64,000 nt of DNA, taken from positions 1 through 64,000 of the forward strand of contig NZ_JADYUF010000014.1 of assembly GCF_021531655.1 (NCBI RefSeq), in the 5' to 3' direction. Of this stretch, positions 26,106-34,539 are shown in pieces (position 1 is the first letter of the stretch; the number at the start of each line of letters is the position of its first letter). Below the pieces are notes generated by a model. That model saw only the letters and a program-made list of their open reading frames with translations. It made no database searches and was not told where the DNA came from. This DNA is from Leyella stercorea. GTDB taxonomy: Bacteria > Bacteroidota > Bacteroidia > Bacteroidales > Bacteroidaceae. The translations under genes were made by a program, and so were the position numbers.

Positions 26106-26220
26106 AATGTAGTCCTTTTGCTCTGTAAAAGGACTACATTTGCAATGTAAAAGGGGTCCTTTTGAACGGCAGAAGGAGTCCTTTTGCAAGCCCAAAGGAG
26201 CCCTTTTGAAGGGCAGGGGG
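26106..26220 (+). repeat. Intergenic GTCCTTTT/AAAAGGAC repeat cluster
   Basis: AATGTAGTCCTTTT (26106-26119) pairs perfectly with AAAAGGACTACATT (26127-26140). After it come further copies of the core GTCCTTTTG or CCCTTTTG at about 26156, 26179 and 26202, spaced about 23 bases, with AAAAGG or AAAGGAG between. It lies before the amidase gene. A related element is at 59531-59629. Confidence 0.75.
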
Positions 26221-26226
26221 ACAACA

Positions 26227-29163
26227 ATGGAAAAATCATATAATCAGAGTTGTAAAATGAACCGAGTCATATCCATACTATTCTGTGCCTTTTCGATGGT
26301 TGCAGTTCAGGCTGTAGCTGGCAGCAACAAGACGCTGCCAAGTGAAAAAGTGGAAGCTCTTCTGAAAAACTATGTTTTGCAGAACAGGGCAAAGAATGTC
26401 ACTTACCATACACAGCCTTATCTTGAGAAGTTTAGTGTGGACAACCGCAAGCGTGAGCTACGGGTGTATGTCAGTACGTCGTTTGCTACGCAGGAGTTTA
26501 CCGAGAAGTCGGTAAAGTTCTATTACAAGCGTCTGGCGAAGTCTCTGCCCAAGCCTTACAACAAGTATTCGCTCAGCATTGTGGCTGCAGGTCTGCCCAT
26601 TGAGCAGCTTGTGGCTGGTGCATGTGTGGAAAATGCTGGCGTACCATCGGCATGGGGCAAGATAGAATATGACGGTGCTCCATGGGTTTACGATGAGTCG
26701 CGCCCTTACTTCATCTCGCACGGATTGTTCGACAGGCACATTTCTTTGTGGGCTTCGCACGGAATATATTATGATACGAAGAAGTCACGCTGGCGTTGGC
26801 AGCGCCCAAATCTGTATGGCACTACCGAGGACCTTTTCACCCAAACCATCGTTGTGCCTTATCTCATTCCGATGCTTGAGCGTGCTGGAGCTGTGATTTA
26901 TACTCCACGCGAGCGCGACTGGCAGAAGAACGAAGTGCTGGTAGACAACGACAACGGTCGTGGATATGTAGAAGACGACGGCCGTGAGAAGTGGCAGACT
27001 GCCAAGGAAAAAGGTTTTGCCGTGCGCAATGGAGTGTATCGTGACGGCGAGAACCCGTTCCTTCAAGGCACCGTGCGTCAGGTTCGTACCGTGCGTAAGG
27101 GTCATGAATCGTGGGCTTCCTATCAGCCTCAGATTCCGCAGGCAGGCCGTTATGCTGTGTATGTGAGCTATCAGACTCTGCCCAATAGCGTGTCTGACGT
27201 GCAGTATATAGTATGTCATAAGGGTCAGCGCACTCTGTTTCGTGTCAACCAGCAAATGGGTGGAGGCACATGGGTTTATCTTGGCACTTTTGATTTCGGC
27301 AGCGGCAGCAGCACCGACAACCGTGTGATAATCACCAACCTTTCCGACCAGAAGGGTATCATAACAACCGATGCTGTGCGTTTTGGCGGAGGCATGGGCA
27401 ATGTGCAGCGCTATGGCGTCACGAGTGGAATGCCACGTTGTCTGGAGGGTGCCCGTTACAATGCCCAGTGGTCGGGTGCTCCTTATAGCGTTTATGGTGG
27501 GAAGAATGGTACAGACGACTATTCTGACGACATCAATACCCGCTCGAATATGGCCAACTGGCTTGCAGGAGGCTCGGTTTATGTGCCGACACGCGAGGGC
27601 AAGAAGGTTCCTATCGAACTCTCGCTTGCTGTGCATAGTGATGCAGGATATACGTCGGTGCCCGACTCGATAATAGGTTCGCTGGCAATATGCACCACCA
27701 ACTTCAACGACGGACGGCTTAATAGTGGCATTTCGCGCATGGCTTCGCACGACTTCGCCGAACAATTGCTCGAAGGATTGCGTCGCGACCTTACGTTCAA
27801 GTATGGCAAGTGGACTCGCCGCTATCTATGGGACCGTAACTATAGCGAGACCCGCCGCCCGGAAGTTCCGTCGGCTATAGTCGAGACTATGTCGCATCAG
27901 AACTTTGCCGACCTCAAGCGTGGATTCGACCCTAACTTCAAGTTCACTATGGCACGCTCGCTCTACAAGACCATATTGCGCTACGTCAGCAGCAACCATT
28001 CTCGTCCATGTATAGTTCAGCCTCTGCCGGTAGACAATTTCCGTATAGAGAATATCGGAAACGGCCAGTTGCGACTGTTGTGGCTTCCCGTAAAGGACGA
28101 GCAGGAGCCTACAGCCGTGCCCACATCTTATAATATATATGTGGCGAAAGGCGCAGGCGGTTTTGACAACGGACGTATGGTGCACGCCACTTCTTATGTG
28201 ATTGACGTGCAGCCCGATGTAGTCTACCGATTCCGCGTAGCCGCTGTGAATAGGGGAGGCGAGAGCTTCCCGTCGGAGACGTTGGCTGCCAAACTGTCAT
28301 CGGTTCCTCATGCACGCAACGTTCTTGTGGTGAATGGATTCAAGCGCCTTTCGGGTCCGGCTGTAGTTGACAATGAAACACAGCAGGGCTTCGACATGGA
28401 CAGCGATATAGGCGTTTCTTATGGACTCACAGCAGGGTGGAACGGTCGTCAGCAATGCTTCGACCGTAGTCGTGCAGGAAGCGAAGGTCCGGGAGCGTTG
28501 GGATATTGTGGAGACGAACTTGCAGGCTCGTTTGTGATGGGCAATCAGCAGAATGAATCGGTTTGTCACGTGGAAAATATTGCAACCTCGGGAGATTACA
28601 ATGTGGTGAGCTGCTCGGTGGAAGCTTTGGAGAACGATTTCGTACGCTCGACAGACTATGACGTTATGGACATTGCTTTCGGACTGCAGAAGGACGACGG
28701 TCATTCGCTTGTGCGCTACAAGACCTTCACATCGAGACTGCGCAAGCAGCTTGAGGCATTTACGGGTCGTGGCGGACGCATTATGGTGAGCGGAGCTTAT
28801 GTGGGCAGCGATATGTTGCGTGCCGACGAGCGACAGTTTCTTGCCAATGTGGTCAAGGCATCGTACGAACGTGCCGACCGCTCCATTAATAATAATGTAA
28901 TAAACGGACTGGGAATCAAATTCGACATCATCCGCCATCTCAACCCCATGCACTATGCTGCAACGTCGGTAGACGTAATGCATCCTGCCGCTTCGTCGGC
29001 ATTTTGCGCAATGCAGTATGCCGACGGTTCGAGTGCTGCGGTAGCTTATGACGGTAGCGACTACAAGTGCTTCGTTATGGGCTTCCCCTTCGAGTGCATC
29101 AACAATATGAATGCACGCCGACAGGTGATGAAGGCCGTAATGGACTTCCTCGTCAAGAGATAG
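26227..29163 (+). CDS. Secreted N-acetylmuramoyl-L-alanine amidase-like protein with golvesin and FnIII domains
   Basis: 978 aa from ATG 26227; ATG 26257 (MNRVISILFCAFSM) is an equally good start. The signal peptide ends about AVAGS. Then a domain with SHGLFDRHISLWASHG, TIVVPYLIPMLERAGA and a later ELSLAVHSDAGY, like the amidase_3 fold of zinc amidases, but interrupted by a beta-rich golvesin-like domain (about 300-380: GRYAVYVSYQTLP and TTDAVRFGGG). A fibronectin type III domain follows (about 600-690, SYNIYVAKG and YRFRVAAVNRGGES). The last 270 residues form a Rossmann-like domain with YDVMDIAFGLQKDDG and GGRIMVSGAYVGSD. Such proteins are sometimes labelled xanthan lyases. A cell-wall role is likely. 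Confidence 0.8.
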   Translation: MEKSYNQSCKMNRVISILFCAFSMVAVQAVAGSNKTLPSEKVEALLKNYVLQNRAKNVTYHTQPYLEKFSVDNRKRELRVYVSTSFATQEFTEKSVKFYYKRLAKSLPKPYNKYSLSIVAAGLPIEQLVAGACVENAGVPSAWGKIEYDGAPWVYDESRPYFISHGLFDRHISLWASHGIYYDTKKSRWRWQRPNLYGTTEDLFTQTIVVPYLIPMLERAGAVIYTPRERDWQKNEVLVDNDNGRGYVEDDGREKWQTAKEKGFAVRNGVYRDGENPFLQGTVRQVRTVRKGHESWASYQPQIPQAGRYAVYVSYQTLPNSVSDVQYIVCHKGQRTLFRVNQQMGGGTWVYLGTFDFGSGSSTDNRVIITNLSDQKGIITTDAVRFGGGMGNVQRYGVTSGMPRCLEGARYNAQWSGAPYSVYGGKNGTDDYSDDINTRSNMANWLAGGSVYVPTREGKKVPIELSLAVHSDAGYTSVPDSIIGSLAICTTNFNDGRLNSGISRMASHDFAEQLLEGLRRDLTFKYGKWTRRYLWDRNYSETRRPEVPSAIVETMSHQNFADLKRGFDPNFKFTMARSLYKTILRYVSSNHSRPCIVQPLPVDNFRIENIGNGQLRLLWLPVKDEQEPTAVPTSYNIYVAKGAGGFDNGRMVHATSYVIDVQPDVVYRFRVAAVNRGGESFPSETLAAKLSSVPHARNVLVVNGFKRLSGPAVVDNETQQGFDMDSDIGVSYGLTAGWNGRQQCFDRSRAGSEGPGALGYCGDELAGSFVMGNQQNESVCHVENIATSGDYNVVSCSVEALENDFVRSTDYDVMDIAFGLQKDDGHSLVRYKTFTSRLRKQLEAFTGRGGRIMVSGAYVGSDMLRADERQFLANVVKASYERADRSINNNVINGLGIKFDIIRHLNPMHYAATSVDVMHPAASSAFCAMQYADGSSAAVAYDGSDYKCFVMGFPFECINNMNARRQVMKAVMDFLVKR

Positions 29164-29191
29164 AAACAAGACTAATAACTTTAAAAAACTA

Positions 29192-29524
29192 ATGATTATG
29201 TACAAAATTCAGGCAAATGCATCAGGCACAAGAAGCATTGAGGTGAGTGACTTGCATCTAGAAACGCTTCGCAAATATTCTTTTCTTGACAGCTTGGTAG
29301 ACAGCAACGGTATTATCGACGAGACTGTGCTCGACAAGCTTAAGCTTAACGTGCGCTCATTGCTGGAGTCGTCGGGCATAAGCGACAAGAACTTGCTCGA
29401 CCTCTGTCTTGATGTAATCTACAACAATAATATGAAGGCTATCGGCTTGTCTAATCTTGTGACGCTCTATAAGGAGTGGGAACAGAACAAGCCGTCAGCT
29501 GAAGAGGAAACAGAACAGAATTAA
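29192..29524 (+). CDS. Conserved hypothetical protein (110 aa)
   Basis: ATG 29192 or 29198 (MYKIQANASGTRSIEV). The sequence is acidic and helix-rich: LETLRKYSFLDSLVDSNG, LLESSGISDKNLLDLCLD, then an acidic tail ending EEETEQN. It has no signal peptide, membrane segment or known motif. It is 28 bases after the amidase gene and 20 bases before the YgiQ gene, so it is probably co-transcribed with one or both. Function unknown. Confidence 0.75.
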   Translation: MIMYKIQANASGTRSIEVSDLHLETLRKYSFLDSLVDSNGIIDETVLDKLKLNVRSLLESSGISDKNLLDLCLDVIYNNNMKAIGLSNLVTLYKEWEQNKPSAEEETEQN

Positions 29525-29544
29525 TAACACGTAAAGTATATACA

Positions 29545-31779
29545 ATGAAAGAATATAGGCTCACCGATTGGCTGCCTACTACAAAAAAGGAAATGGAAAT
29601 CCGGGGATGGGACAGCGTTGACGTTATCCTGTTCTCGGGCGATGCGTATGTTGACCATCCGTCGTTTGGTGCCGCTGTTATCGGTCGCACGCTTGAGTCG
29701 GCGGGCTATAAAGTGGCAATAGTGCCGCAGCCCGACTGGCACGGCGACTTCCGCGACTTCAAGAAGTTGGGACGCCCCAATCTCTTCTTCGGTATTGCTC
29801 CGGGATGTATGGATTCTATGGTCAACAAGTACACAGCAGGCAAGCGTCTGCGTTCGGAGGATGCCTACAGTCCTGACGGTCGTCACGACTGCCGTCCGGA
29901 ATATCCTACCATTGTATATACTAAGATTCTGAAACAGCTCTTCCCTGATGTTCCCGTCGTGTTGGGAGGTATTGAGGCTTCACTTCGCCGACTGACTCAT
30001 TACGACTACTGGAAGGACGGACTGCATAAGTGTATCCTCTGCGATTCGGGTGCCGACATGATAATCTACGGAATGGGCGAGAAACCTATTCTGGAACTTT
30101 GCAGCCAGCTCAGCGAGGGTAAGCAGATTGCTGAAATACGCAATATTCCACAGACGGTATATCTCACAAAGGAGGACGAGATACCTGGCGGAATAACCTC
30201 GGACGACATCGTCCTGCACAGCCACGAGGAATGTCTGCGAAACAAGAAGGCTGAAGCCGACAATTTCCGTCATATCGAGGAGGAATCGAACAAGATGCAC
30301 GCACAACGTCTGCTGCAAGAGGTAGACGGCAAGTATGCCGTTGTCAATCCTCCATATCCACCGATGACATCTGAAGAACTCGACCGCTCGTTCGACCTGC
30401 CATATACGCGTCTGCCTCATCCTAAATATAAGGGCAAGCGCATTCCAGCTTACGATATGATCAAGTTCTCGGTCAACATGCATCGTGGATGCTTTGGCGG
30501 TTGCGCCTTCTGTACTATCAGCGCCCATCAGGGCAAGTTCATAGCTTGCCGTTCGAAGGAGAGCATAATAAAGGAGGTGAAGAAGGTGATAGAAATGCCC
30601 GACTTCAAGGGCTATCTGTCCGACCTTGGCGGACCCTCGGCCAATATGTATGGAATGCACGGCAAGAATCCGAAGGCGTGTGCTGTGTGCAAGCGTCCCT
30701 CGTGCATCAATCCGCAGATTTGTCCTAATCTCGTAACCGACCACACTCCGCTGCTTGAAATCTATCATGCGGTAGACGCTCTTCCTGGAATTAAGAAGAG
30801 TTTCATAGGTAGTGGCGTGCGCTACGACTTGCTTCTGCATAAGAGCAAGGAGGAGAAGTGGAATGCTGCTGCACGTCAGTACACCCGTGAACTTATCTGT
30901 AAGCACGTGAGCGGCCGATTGAAGGTGGCTCCCGAACATACTTCAGATGCCGTGTTGAAGCTTATGCGCAAACCTTCATTCAAACTGTTTGAGGAGTTCA
31001 AGCGCATCTTTGACAAGATCAATACCGAGGAGAATTTGCGCCAGCAGATAATTCCTTACTTCATAAGTTCGCACCCGGGCTGCCGTGAGGAGGATATGGC
31101 AGAGCTGGCAGTCATTACCAAGCGTCTTGACTTTCATCTTGAGCAGGTGCAGGACTTCACGCCTACGCCGATGACTGTAAGTACGGAGACGTGGTATTCT
31201 GGTTATGATCCTTATACTCTCGAACCGGTATTCTCTGCCAAGACTCTGCGCGAAAAGCTTGCCCAGCGCCAGTTCTTCTTCTGGTATAAGCCAGAAGAGC
31301 GTCGTGGCATTGAGCAGGAATTGCGCCGAATAGGTCGTCCCGACCTTATACAGCAGCTATATGCAGGTGTGCCTGCTCCCAATCAGGGACGCAACTTCGG
31401 CAACAATCGTCGTCCAGAATTTGAGCGTCAGCAATTCGAACGTGACATTCAGCCACGCGACAAGAACCGTCGTGGACACGACAAGCAGTCGGATAAGTAT
31501 GAAGGTTATGGCAAACAAGGCGCTCAGCGTGATGGTTACAGCAAGCAAGGTTCACAGCGTGATGGCTACGGCAAGCAGGGCACTCAGCGTGATGGCTATG
31601 GCAAGCAGCGTGACTATTCCGGCGGTAAATATGGTGGCGGAAAAGGCTATAATGCTGCTGGTGGCAATTACGGTGGCAGCAATTATGGCAACGGCAGTTA
31701 TGGCAGCAAGACTAACGGCAATGGTCATGGCGCCAAGGCAAACCGTAAGGACAACGGTCGCAATACAAGAAGAAAGTAG
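29545..31779 (+). CDS. YgiQ family radical SAM protein
   Basis: 744 aa. The start MKEYRLTDWLPTTKKEM is followed by a cobalamin-binding-like N-terminal domain (VILFSGDAYVDHPSFG). The radical SAM cluster is CFGGCAFC with Cys316, Cys320 and Cys323. SDLGGPSANMYGM, KVAPEHTSDAVL and FTPTPMTVSTETWYS are hallmarks of YgiQ. The reaction is unknown; the family is conserved across bacteria. The last 110 residues are a low-complexity basic tail with repeated QRDGYGKQG units and Gly/Asn/Tyr runs, absent from E. coli YgiQ and resembling nucleic-acid-binding RGG-type tails. At the DNA level the units repeat with period 33 bases (about 31495-31610). Confidence 0.93.
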   Translation: MKEYRLTDWLPTTKKEMEIRGWDSVDVILFSGDAYVDHPSFGAAVIGRTLESAGYKVAIVPQPDWHGDFRDFKKLGRPNLFFGIAPGCMDSMVNKYTAGKRLRSEDAYSPDGRHDCRPEYPTIVYTKILKQLFPDVPVVLGGIEASLRRLTHYDYWKDGLHKCILCDSGADMIIYGMGEKPILELCSQLSEGKQIAEIRNIPQTVYLTKEDEIPGGITSDDIVLHSHEECLRNKKAEADNFRHIEEESNKMHAQRLLQEVDGKYAVVNPPYPPMTSEELDRSFDLPYTRLPHPKYKGKRIPAYDMIKFSVNMHRGCFGGCAFCTISAHQGKFIACRSKESIIKEVKKVIEMPDFKGYLSDLGGPSANMYGMHGKNPKACAVCKRPSCINPQICPNLVTDHTPLLEIYHAVDALPGIKKSFIGSGVRYDLLLHKSKEEKWNAAARQYTRELICKHVSGRLKVAPEHTSDAVLKLMRKPSFKLFEEFKRIFDKINTEENLRQQIIPYFISSHPGCREEDMAELAVITKRLDFHLEQVQDFTPTPMTVSTETWYSGYDPYTLEPVFSAKTLREKLAQRQFFFWYKPEERRGIEQELRRIGRPDLIQQLYAGVPAPNQGRNFGNNRRPEFERQQFERDIQPRDKNRRGHDKQSDKYEGYGKQGAQRDGYSKQGSQRDGYGKQGTQRDGYGKQRDYSGGKYGGGKGYNAAGGNYGGSNYGNGSYGSKTNGNGHGAKANRKDNGRNTRRK

Positions 31780-31797
31780 GTTTTTGTATTGTGCTTT

Positions 31798-31930
31798 ATA
31801 GTCATGAATTACCATTCGAATTATCCATGAGTTTTTTAGCAAATTAGAATTCATGGATAATTCGTGATAATTAATGACAAAATATTTTTCGTGTTAACTC
31901 ATGACGAAAATATTTTCGTGTTAACTCATA
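31798..31930 (+). repeat. Intergenic repeats: palindrome plus 27-base tandem pair
   Basis: CGAATTATCCATGA (31817-31830) pairs perfectly with TCATGGATAATTCG (31851-31864) and may terminate the ygiQ transcript. Then two 27-base units, 31877-31903 and 31904-31930, share TTTCGTGTTAACTCAT. The opening TATAGTCATGAATTA is similar to the repeat family at 35906-36121. Confidence 0.75.
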
Positions 31931-31989
31931 ACAAGAATATCCTTTTGTAGATATATGTTGACAAAAGTTTTTAGTGTACGAAAACGAGT

Positions 31990-32274
31990 TTAGAACTCGA
32001 ATTTCTCCAGTTTCAATCCGTTCTTTGTGAGTGCTTCGATTTTGGGCACGAGACTGGTGAAGTGAGCCGAGGCAATATGAGCCTTCAATACTTCCTCGTC
32101 CTTCCATGTTTCGCAGAACATCATCACCAATGGACGTGTAGCGCTTGTGAAGAGGTCGTACGAAACGCAGCCCTCGTCGTTGCGTGATTTGTTCACAAGT
32201 TCAGTACCGAGATTCTTTACTGCGTCAATGCTGGCGTTGTCTTTCACTTCGAAAAATGCATTCAGTCTAATCAT
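31990..32274 (-). CDS. Antibiotic biosynthesis monooxygenase (ABM) domain protein
   Basis: 94 aa, the size of a single ABM ferredoxin-like fold domain. MIRLNAFFEVKD, NDEGCVSYDLF, VMMFCETWKDEEVLKAH and SAHFTSLVPKIE follow the family pattern, including the central E-T-W and the H-x3-H-F segment. Members act as quinol monooxygenases (YgiN-like) or heme-degrading enzymes without bound cofactor; which one applies here cannot be read. It stands alone, with repeats downstream and a palindrome upstream. Confidence 0.88.
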   Translation of the reverse strand: MIRLNAFFEVKDNASIDAVKNLGTELVNKSRNDEGCVSYDLFTSATRPLVMMFCETWKDEEVLKAHIASAHFTSLVPKIEALTKNGLKLEKFEF

Positions 32275-32406
32275 AATATTGATTTTTTAAAAAGTTGTAC
32301 AATCAGCTGTTTATTTGTAAATTCAATGGCTAAGTTATATAAATTTATTGACTTGTAAAATATTTGGCCGATAAATTTATAATTTATTATACCGTAATAA
32401 AACAAA

Positions 32407-32434
32407 TTTAGGGCAGTCAATTGACTGCCCTAAA
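32407..32434 (-). terminator. Perfect 28-base palindrome between aroC and the ABM gene
   Basis: TTTAGGGCAGTCAA (32407-32420) and TTGACTGCCCTAAA (32421-32434) are exact reverse complements with no loop. On the minus strand it is followed by TTTGTTTTA, so it can end the aroC transcript although it lies 160 bases past the aroC stop. The rest of the spacer (32275-32593) is AT-rich, with another stem (AATTATCA 32493-32500 with TGATAATT 32514-32521) and nine C at 32533-32541. Confidence 0.6.
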
Positions 32435-32593
32435 CCAACACAAAAACTAAACTAGACTTAACTAAGCTAATCTAAGGCTCTCACGAGTCCCAAATTATCA
32501 TGTGCAAAAATAGTGATAATTCATGAAATATTCCCCCCCCCATTTTGAAAAAAATGCTAAGAAGTATTATTTCTATTTTAATCTATGTTAATC

Positions 32594-33670
32594 TTATACT
32601 ACAATATTATTGTTGAGCATAATATAGTCCAAAATGGTCATTGCAGTCATGGCTTCAACCACCGGTACTGCACGAGGCAGAACGCACGGATCGTGTCGTC
32701 CGCGCGCACGGAGTGTTGTATTGTTGCCGTCCTTGTCTACGGTAGGTTGCTCTTGAAGAATGGTTGCTACGGGTTTGAAAGCCACACGGAAGTAGATGTC
32801 TTCGCCATTGCTTATTCCTCCTTGAATGCCTCCGCTATGGTTGGATGTTGTGTGTATTTTGCCGTTGTCGGATGTGAAGATGTCGTTCTGCTGGCTTCCT
32901 CTTGACGTGACGCAGTTGAAGCCTTCGCCTATTTCAAACCCCTTGGCGGCATTTATGCCGAGCATTGCTGCTCCGAGCACGGCGTGCAGCTTGCCGAATT
33001 CCGGTTCGCCAACGCCCACTGGACACCCTTTCACTACGCATGTAATGATTCCTCCTATTGTGTCGCCCTCCGCTTTCACCTCGCTTATGAGGTGTTCCAT
33101 CTTGGTGGCAACCTCGGCATCAGGACATCTTACTATGTTGCTTTCGACAGATGAGAGGTCGTACTTGCTATAGTCGCGGTCGAGAGCTATGTCGCCTATC
33201 TGCGATGTGTAGGCAGTTATGCTTATGCCCATTTTGCGCAATACGAGCTTTGCCAATGCTCCACCCACGCATCGGCTTATTGTGATGCGTGCCGAAGAGC
33301 GTCCGCCGCCCCTATGGTCGCGTATGCCATACTTGCTTGTGTATGTGAAGTCGGCATGGGAAGGGCGGAATACAGAGCGCATATTGTCGTAGTCGTTGGA
33401 GTGCTGGTTGGTATTGCGCACGACAAACCCAATAGGGCAGCCGGTCGACTTGCCTTCAAACACTCCGCTGAGAAACTCCACCTGGTCGGGTTCGTTGCGT
33501 GCTGTGGTTATCTTGCTCTGTCCGGGACGTCGGCGGTTGAGTTCGCTCTGTATGAACTCCATGTCGATGTCCACTCCTGCAGGCATTCCATCCACTACGC
33601 CTCCTATGGCAGGTCCGTGGCTCTCGCCGAACGTTGTCAGCGTGAAAAGGTTTCCAAATGTATTTCGCAT
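32594..33670 (-). CDS. aroC: Chorismate synthase
   Basis: 358 aa. FMN-dependent trans-elimination of phosphate from EPSP to chorismate, the last shikimate step. Signature stretches: [17 protein letters not shown] at the start, [36 protein letters not shown] and [16 protein letters not shown]. Length is normal. aroE is on the opposite strand 9 kb away. Its start adjoins the hairpin that ends slyD, so it has its own signals. Confidence 0.97.
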   Translation of the reverse strand: MRNTFGNLFTLTTFGESHGPAIGGVVDGMPAGVDIDMEFIQSELNRRRPGQSKITTARNEPDQVEFLSGVFEGKSTGCPIGFVVRNTNQHSNDYDNMRSVFRPSHADFTYTSKYGIRDHRGGGRSSARITISRCVGGALAKLVLRKMGISITAYTSQIGDIALDRDYSKYDLSSVESNIVRCPDAEVATKMEHLISEVKAEGDTIGGIITCVVKGCPVGVGEPEFGKLHAVLGAAMLGINAAKGFEIGEGFNCVTSRGSQQNDIFTSDNGKIHTTSNHSGGIQGGISNGEDIYFRVAFKPVATILQEQPTVDKDGNNTTLRARGRHDPCVLPRAVPVVEAMTAMTILDYIMLNNNIVV

Positions 33671-33688
33671 AATTAGATTATTTAAATG

Positions 33689-33725
33689 TTCGCAAGCAGG
33701 GCTGTTCTTGTTCCCTGCTTGCGAA
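33689..33725 (-). terminator. Terminator after the SlyD-like gene
   Basis: TTCGCAAGCAGGG (33689-33701) and CCCTGCTTGCGAA (33713-33725) form a perfect 13-base stem. On the minus strand AACATTTA follows. It lies between slyD and aroC. Confidence 0.75.
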
Positions 33726-33745
33726 GGTTCTGTTATATATATAAT

Positions 33746-34366
33746 TTAGTGGCAGTGTCCGCAGCATCCGCCCTCTTTCGAGTGCTTCTCGTCGTGGTGT
33801 CCGCATCCGCCTTCGCCTTTGCATCCACCTTCGTTCTCGCATCCGCCGCAATGTCCGCTGCATCCGCCACCGTTCATGTGGTTGAGCAGAGTCTGTATCT
33901 CGTCGTTTGTAGCTTCACGGTTCTCAATAACGTAGCCCTTGAAGTTGAGTTTGTTGCCAGCGAGCGGGTGGTTGAGGTCAACCTTAACCTTGTCAGCACC
34001 GATTTCAAGAACCTTTGCTATAAAGAAGTTGCCGTCCTCGTTCTTGAGAGGAATTTGTGCTCCCTTGAATATGTTCTTGCTGTCGAAGTGTCCGTCAACG
34101 GTGAACATCTCCTTGTTGAGTTCGATAACACGCTTCGGGTCATATTCGCCGAACGACTTGTCCTTGTCGAGTTCGAAGTCAAACTTCTCGCCGCGACCCA
34201 GATTCTTAAGTATGTCCTCGAAGGCATCAAGGGCTGTACCGAATCCAGTAATGAACACGAAAGGCTGTTCCTGAGTTGTTTCCTCTACGAGGTTGCGTTC
34301 GCCGTTCTCGTTAATGGTGAAAAGCTGATAGTGTGCAGCAATAAGTTTGTTTGTCTCTTTTTCCAT
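33746..34366 (-). CDS. slyD: FKBP-type peptidyl-prolyl isomerase, SlyD-like, with metal-binding tail
   Basis: 206 aa. A cytoplasmic FKBP chaperone with the IF insert. The FKBP part has QPFVFITGFGTALDAFE and LGRGEKFDFELDKDKSFGEYD, and the distal VDLNHPLAGNKLNFKGYV closes the fold. From about residue 167 the tail is Gly, Cys and His: GGGCSGHCGGC and later GGCCGHCH, about ten Cys and eight His. E. coli SlyD uses a His/Cys tail to bind nickel for hydrogenase maturation. The tail here is richer in Cys. A role in metal storage or delivery is plausible; the partner is unknown. Confidence 0.9.
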   Translation of the reverse strand: MEKETNKLIAAHYQLFTINENGERNLVEETTQEQPFVFITGFGTALDAFEDILKNLGRGEKFDFELDKDKSFGEYDPKRVIELNKEMFTVDGHFDSKNIFKGAQIPLKNEDGNFFIAKVLEIGADKVKVDLNHPLAGNKLNFKGYVIENREATNDEIQTLLNHMNGGGCSGHCGGCENEGGCKGEGGCGHHDEKHSKEGGCCGHCH

Positions 34367-34444
34367 TTTTGATATTGTTATTTATTTTTACGTTCTTTCC
34401 TTCTGTTTGCGTATCTTTAAAGTGAAGATAGGGCAATGATTGTG

Positions 34445-34452
34445 CAAAGGTA
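34445..34452 (-). promoter_or_regulatory. -7 promoter element of slyD
   Basis: CAAAGGTA on the plus strand reads TACCTTTG, an exact match to TAnnTTTG, about 79 bases before the slyD start. Confidence 0.6.
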
Positions 34453-34496
34453 CGATATTTTTATCTGATAAATTTCCTTTGTTTCTTATTTTTATA

Positions 34497-34504
34497 TACT
34501 TTTG
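34497..34504 (+). promoter_or_regulatory. -7 promoter element of the M48 gene
   Basis: TACTTTTG followed by C, 36 bases before ATG 34540. It is divergent from the slyD promoter. Confidence 0.6.
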
Positions 34505-34539
34505 CAGCATATAATAACAACAAAAATGTCTTTTGAGTT

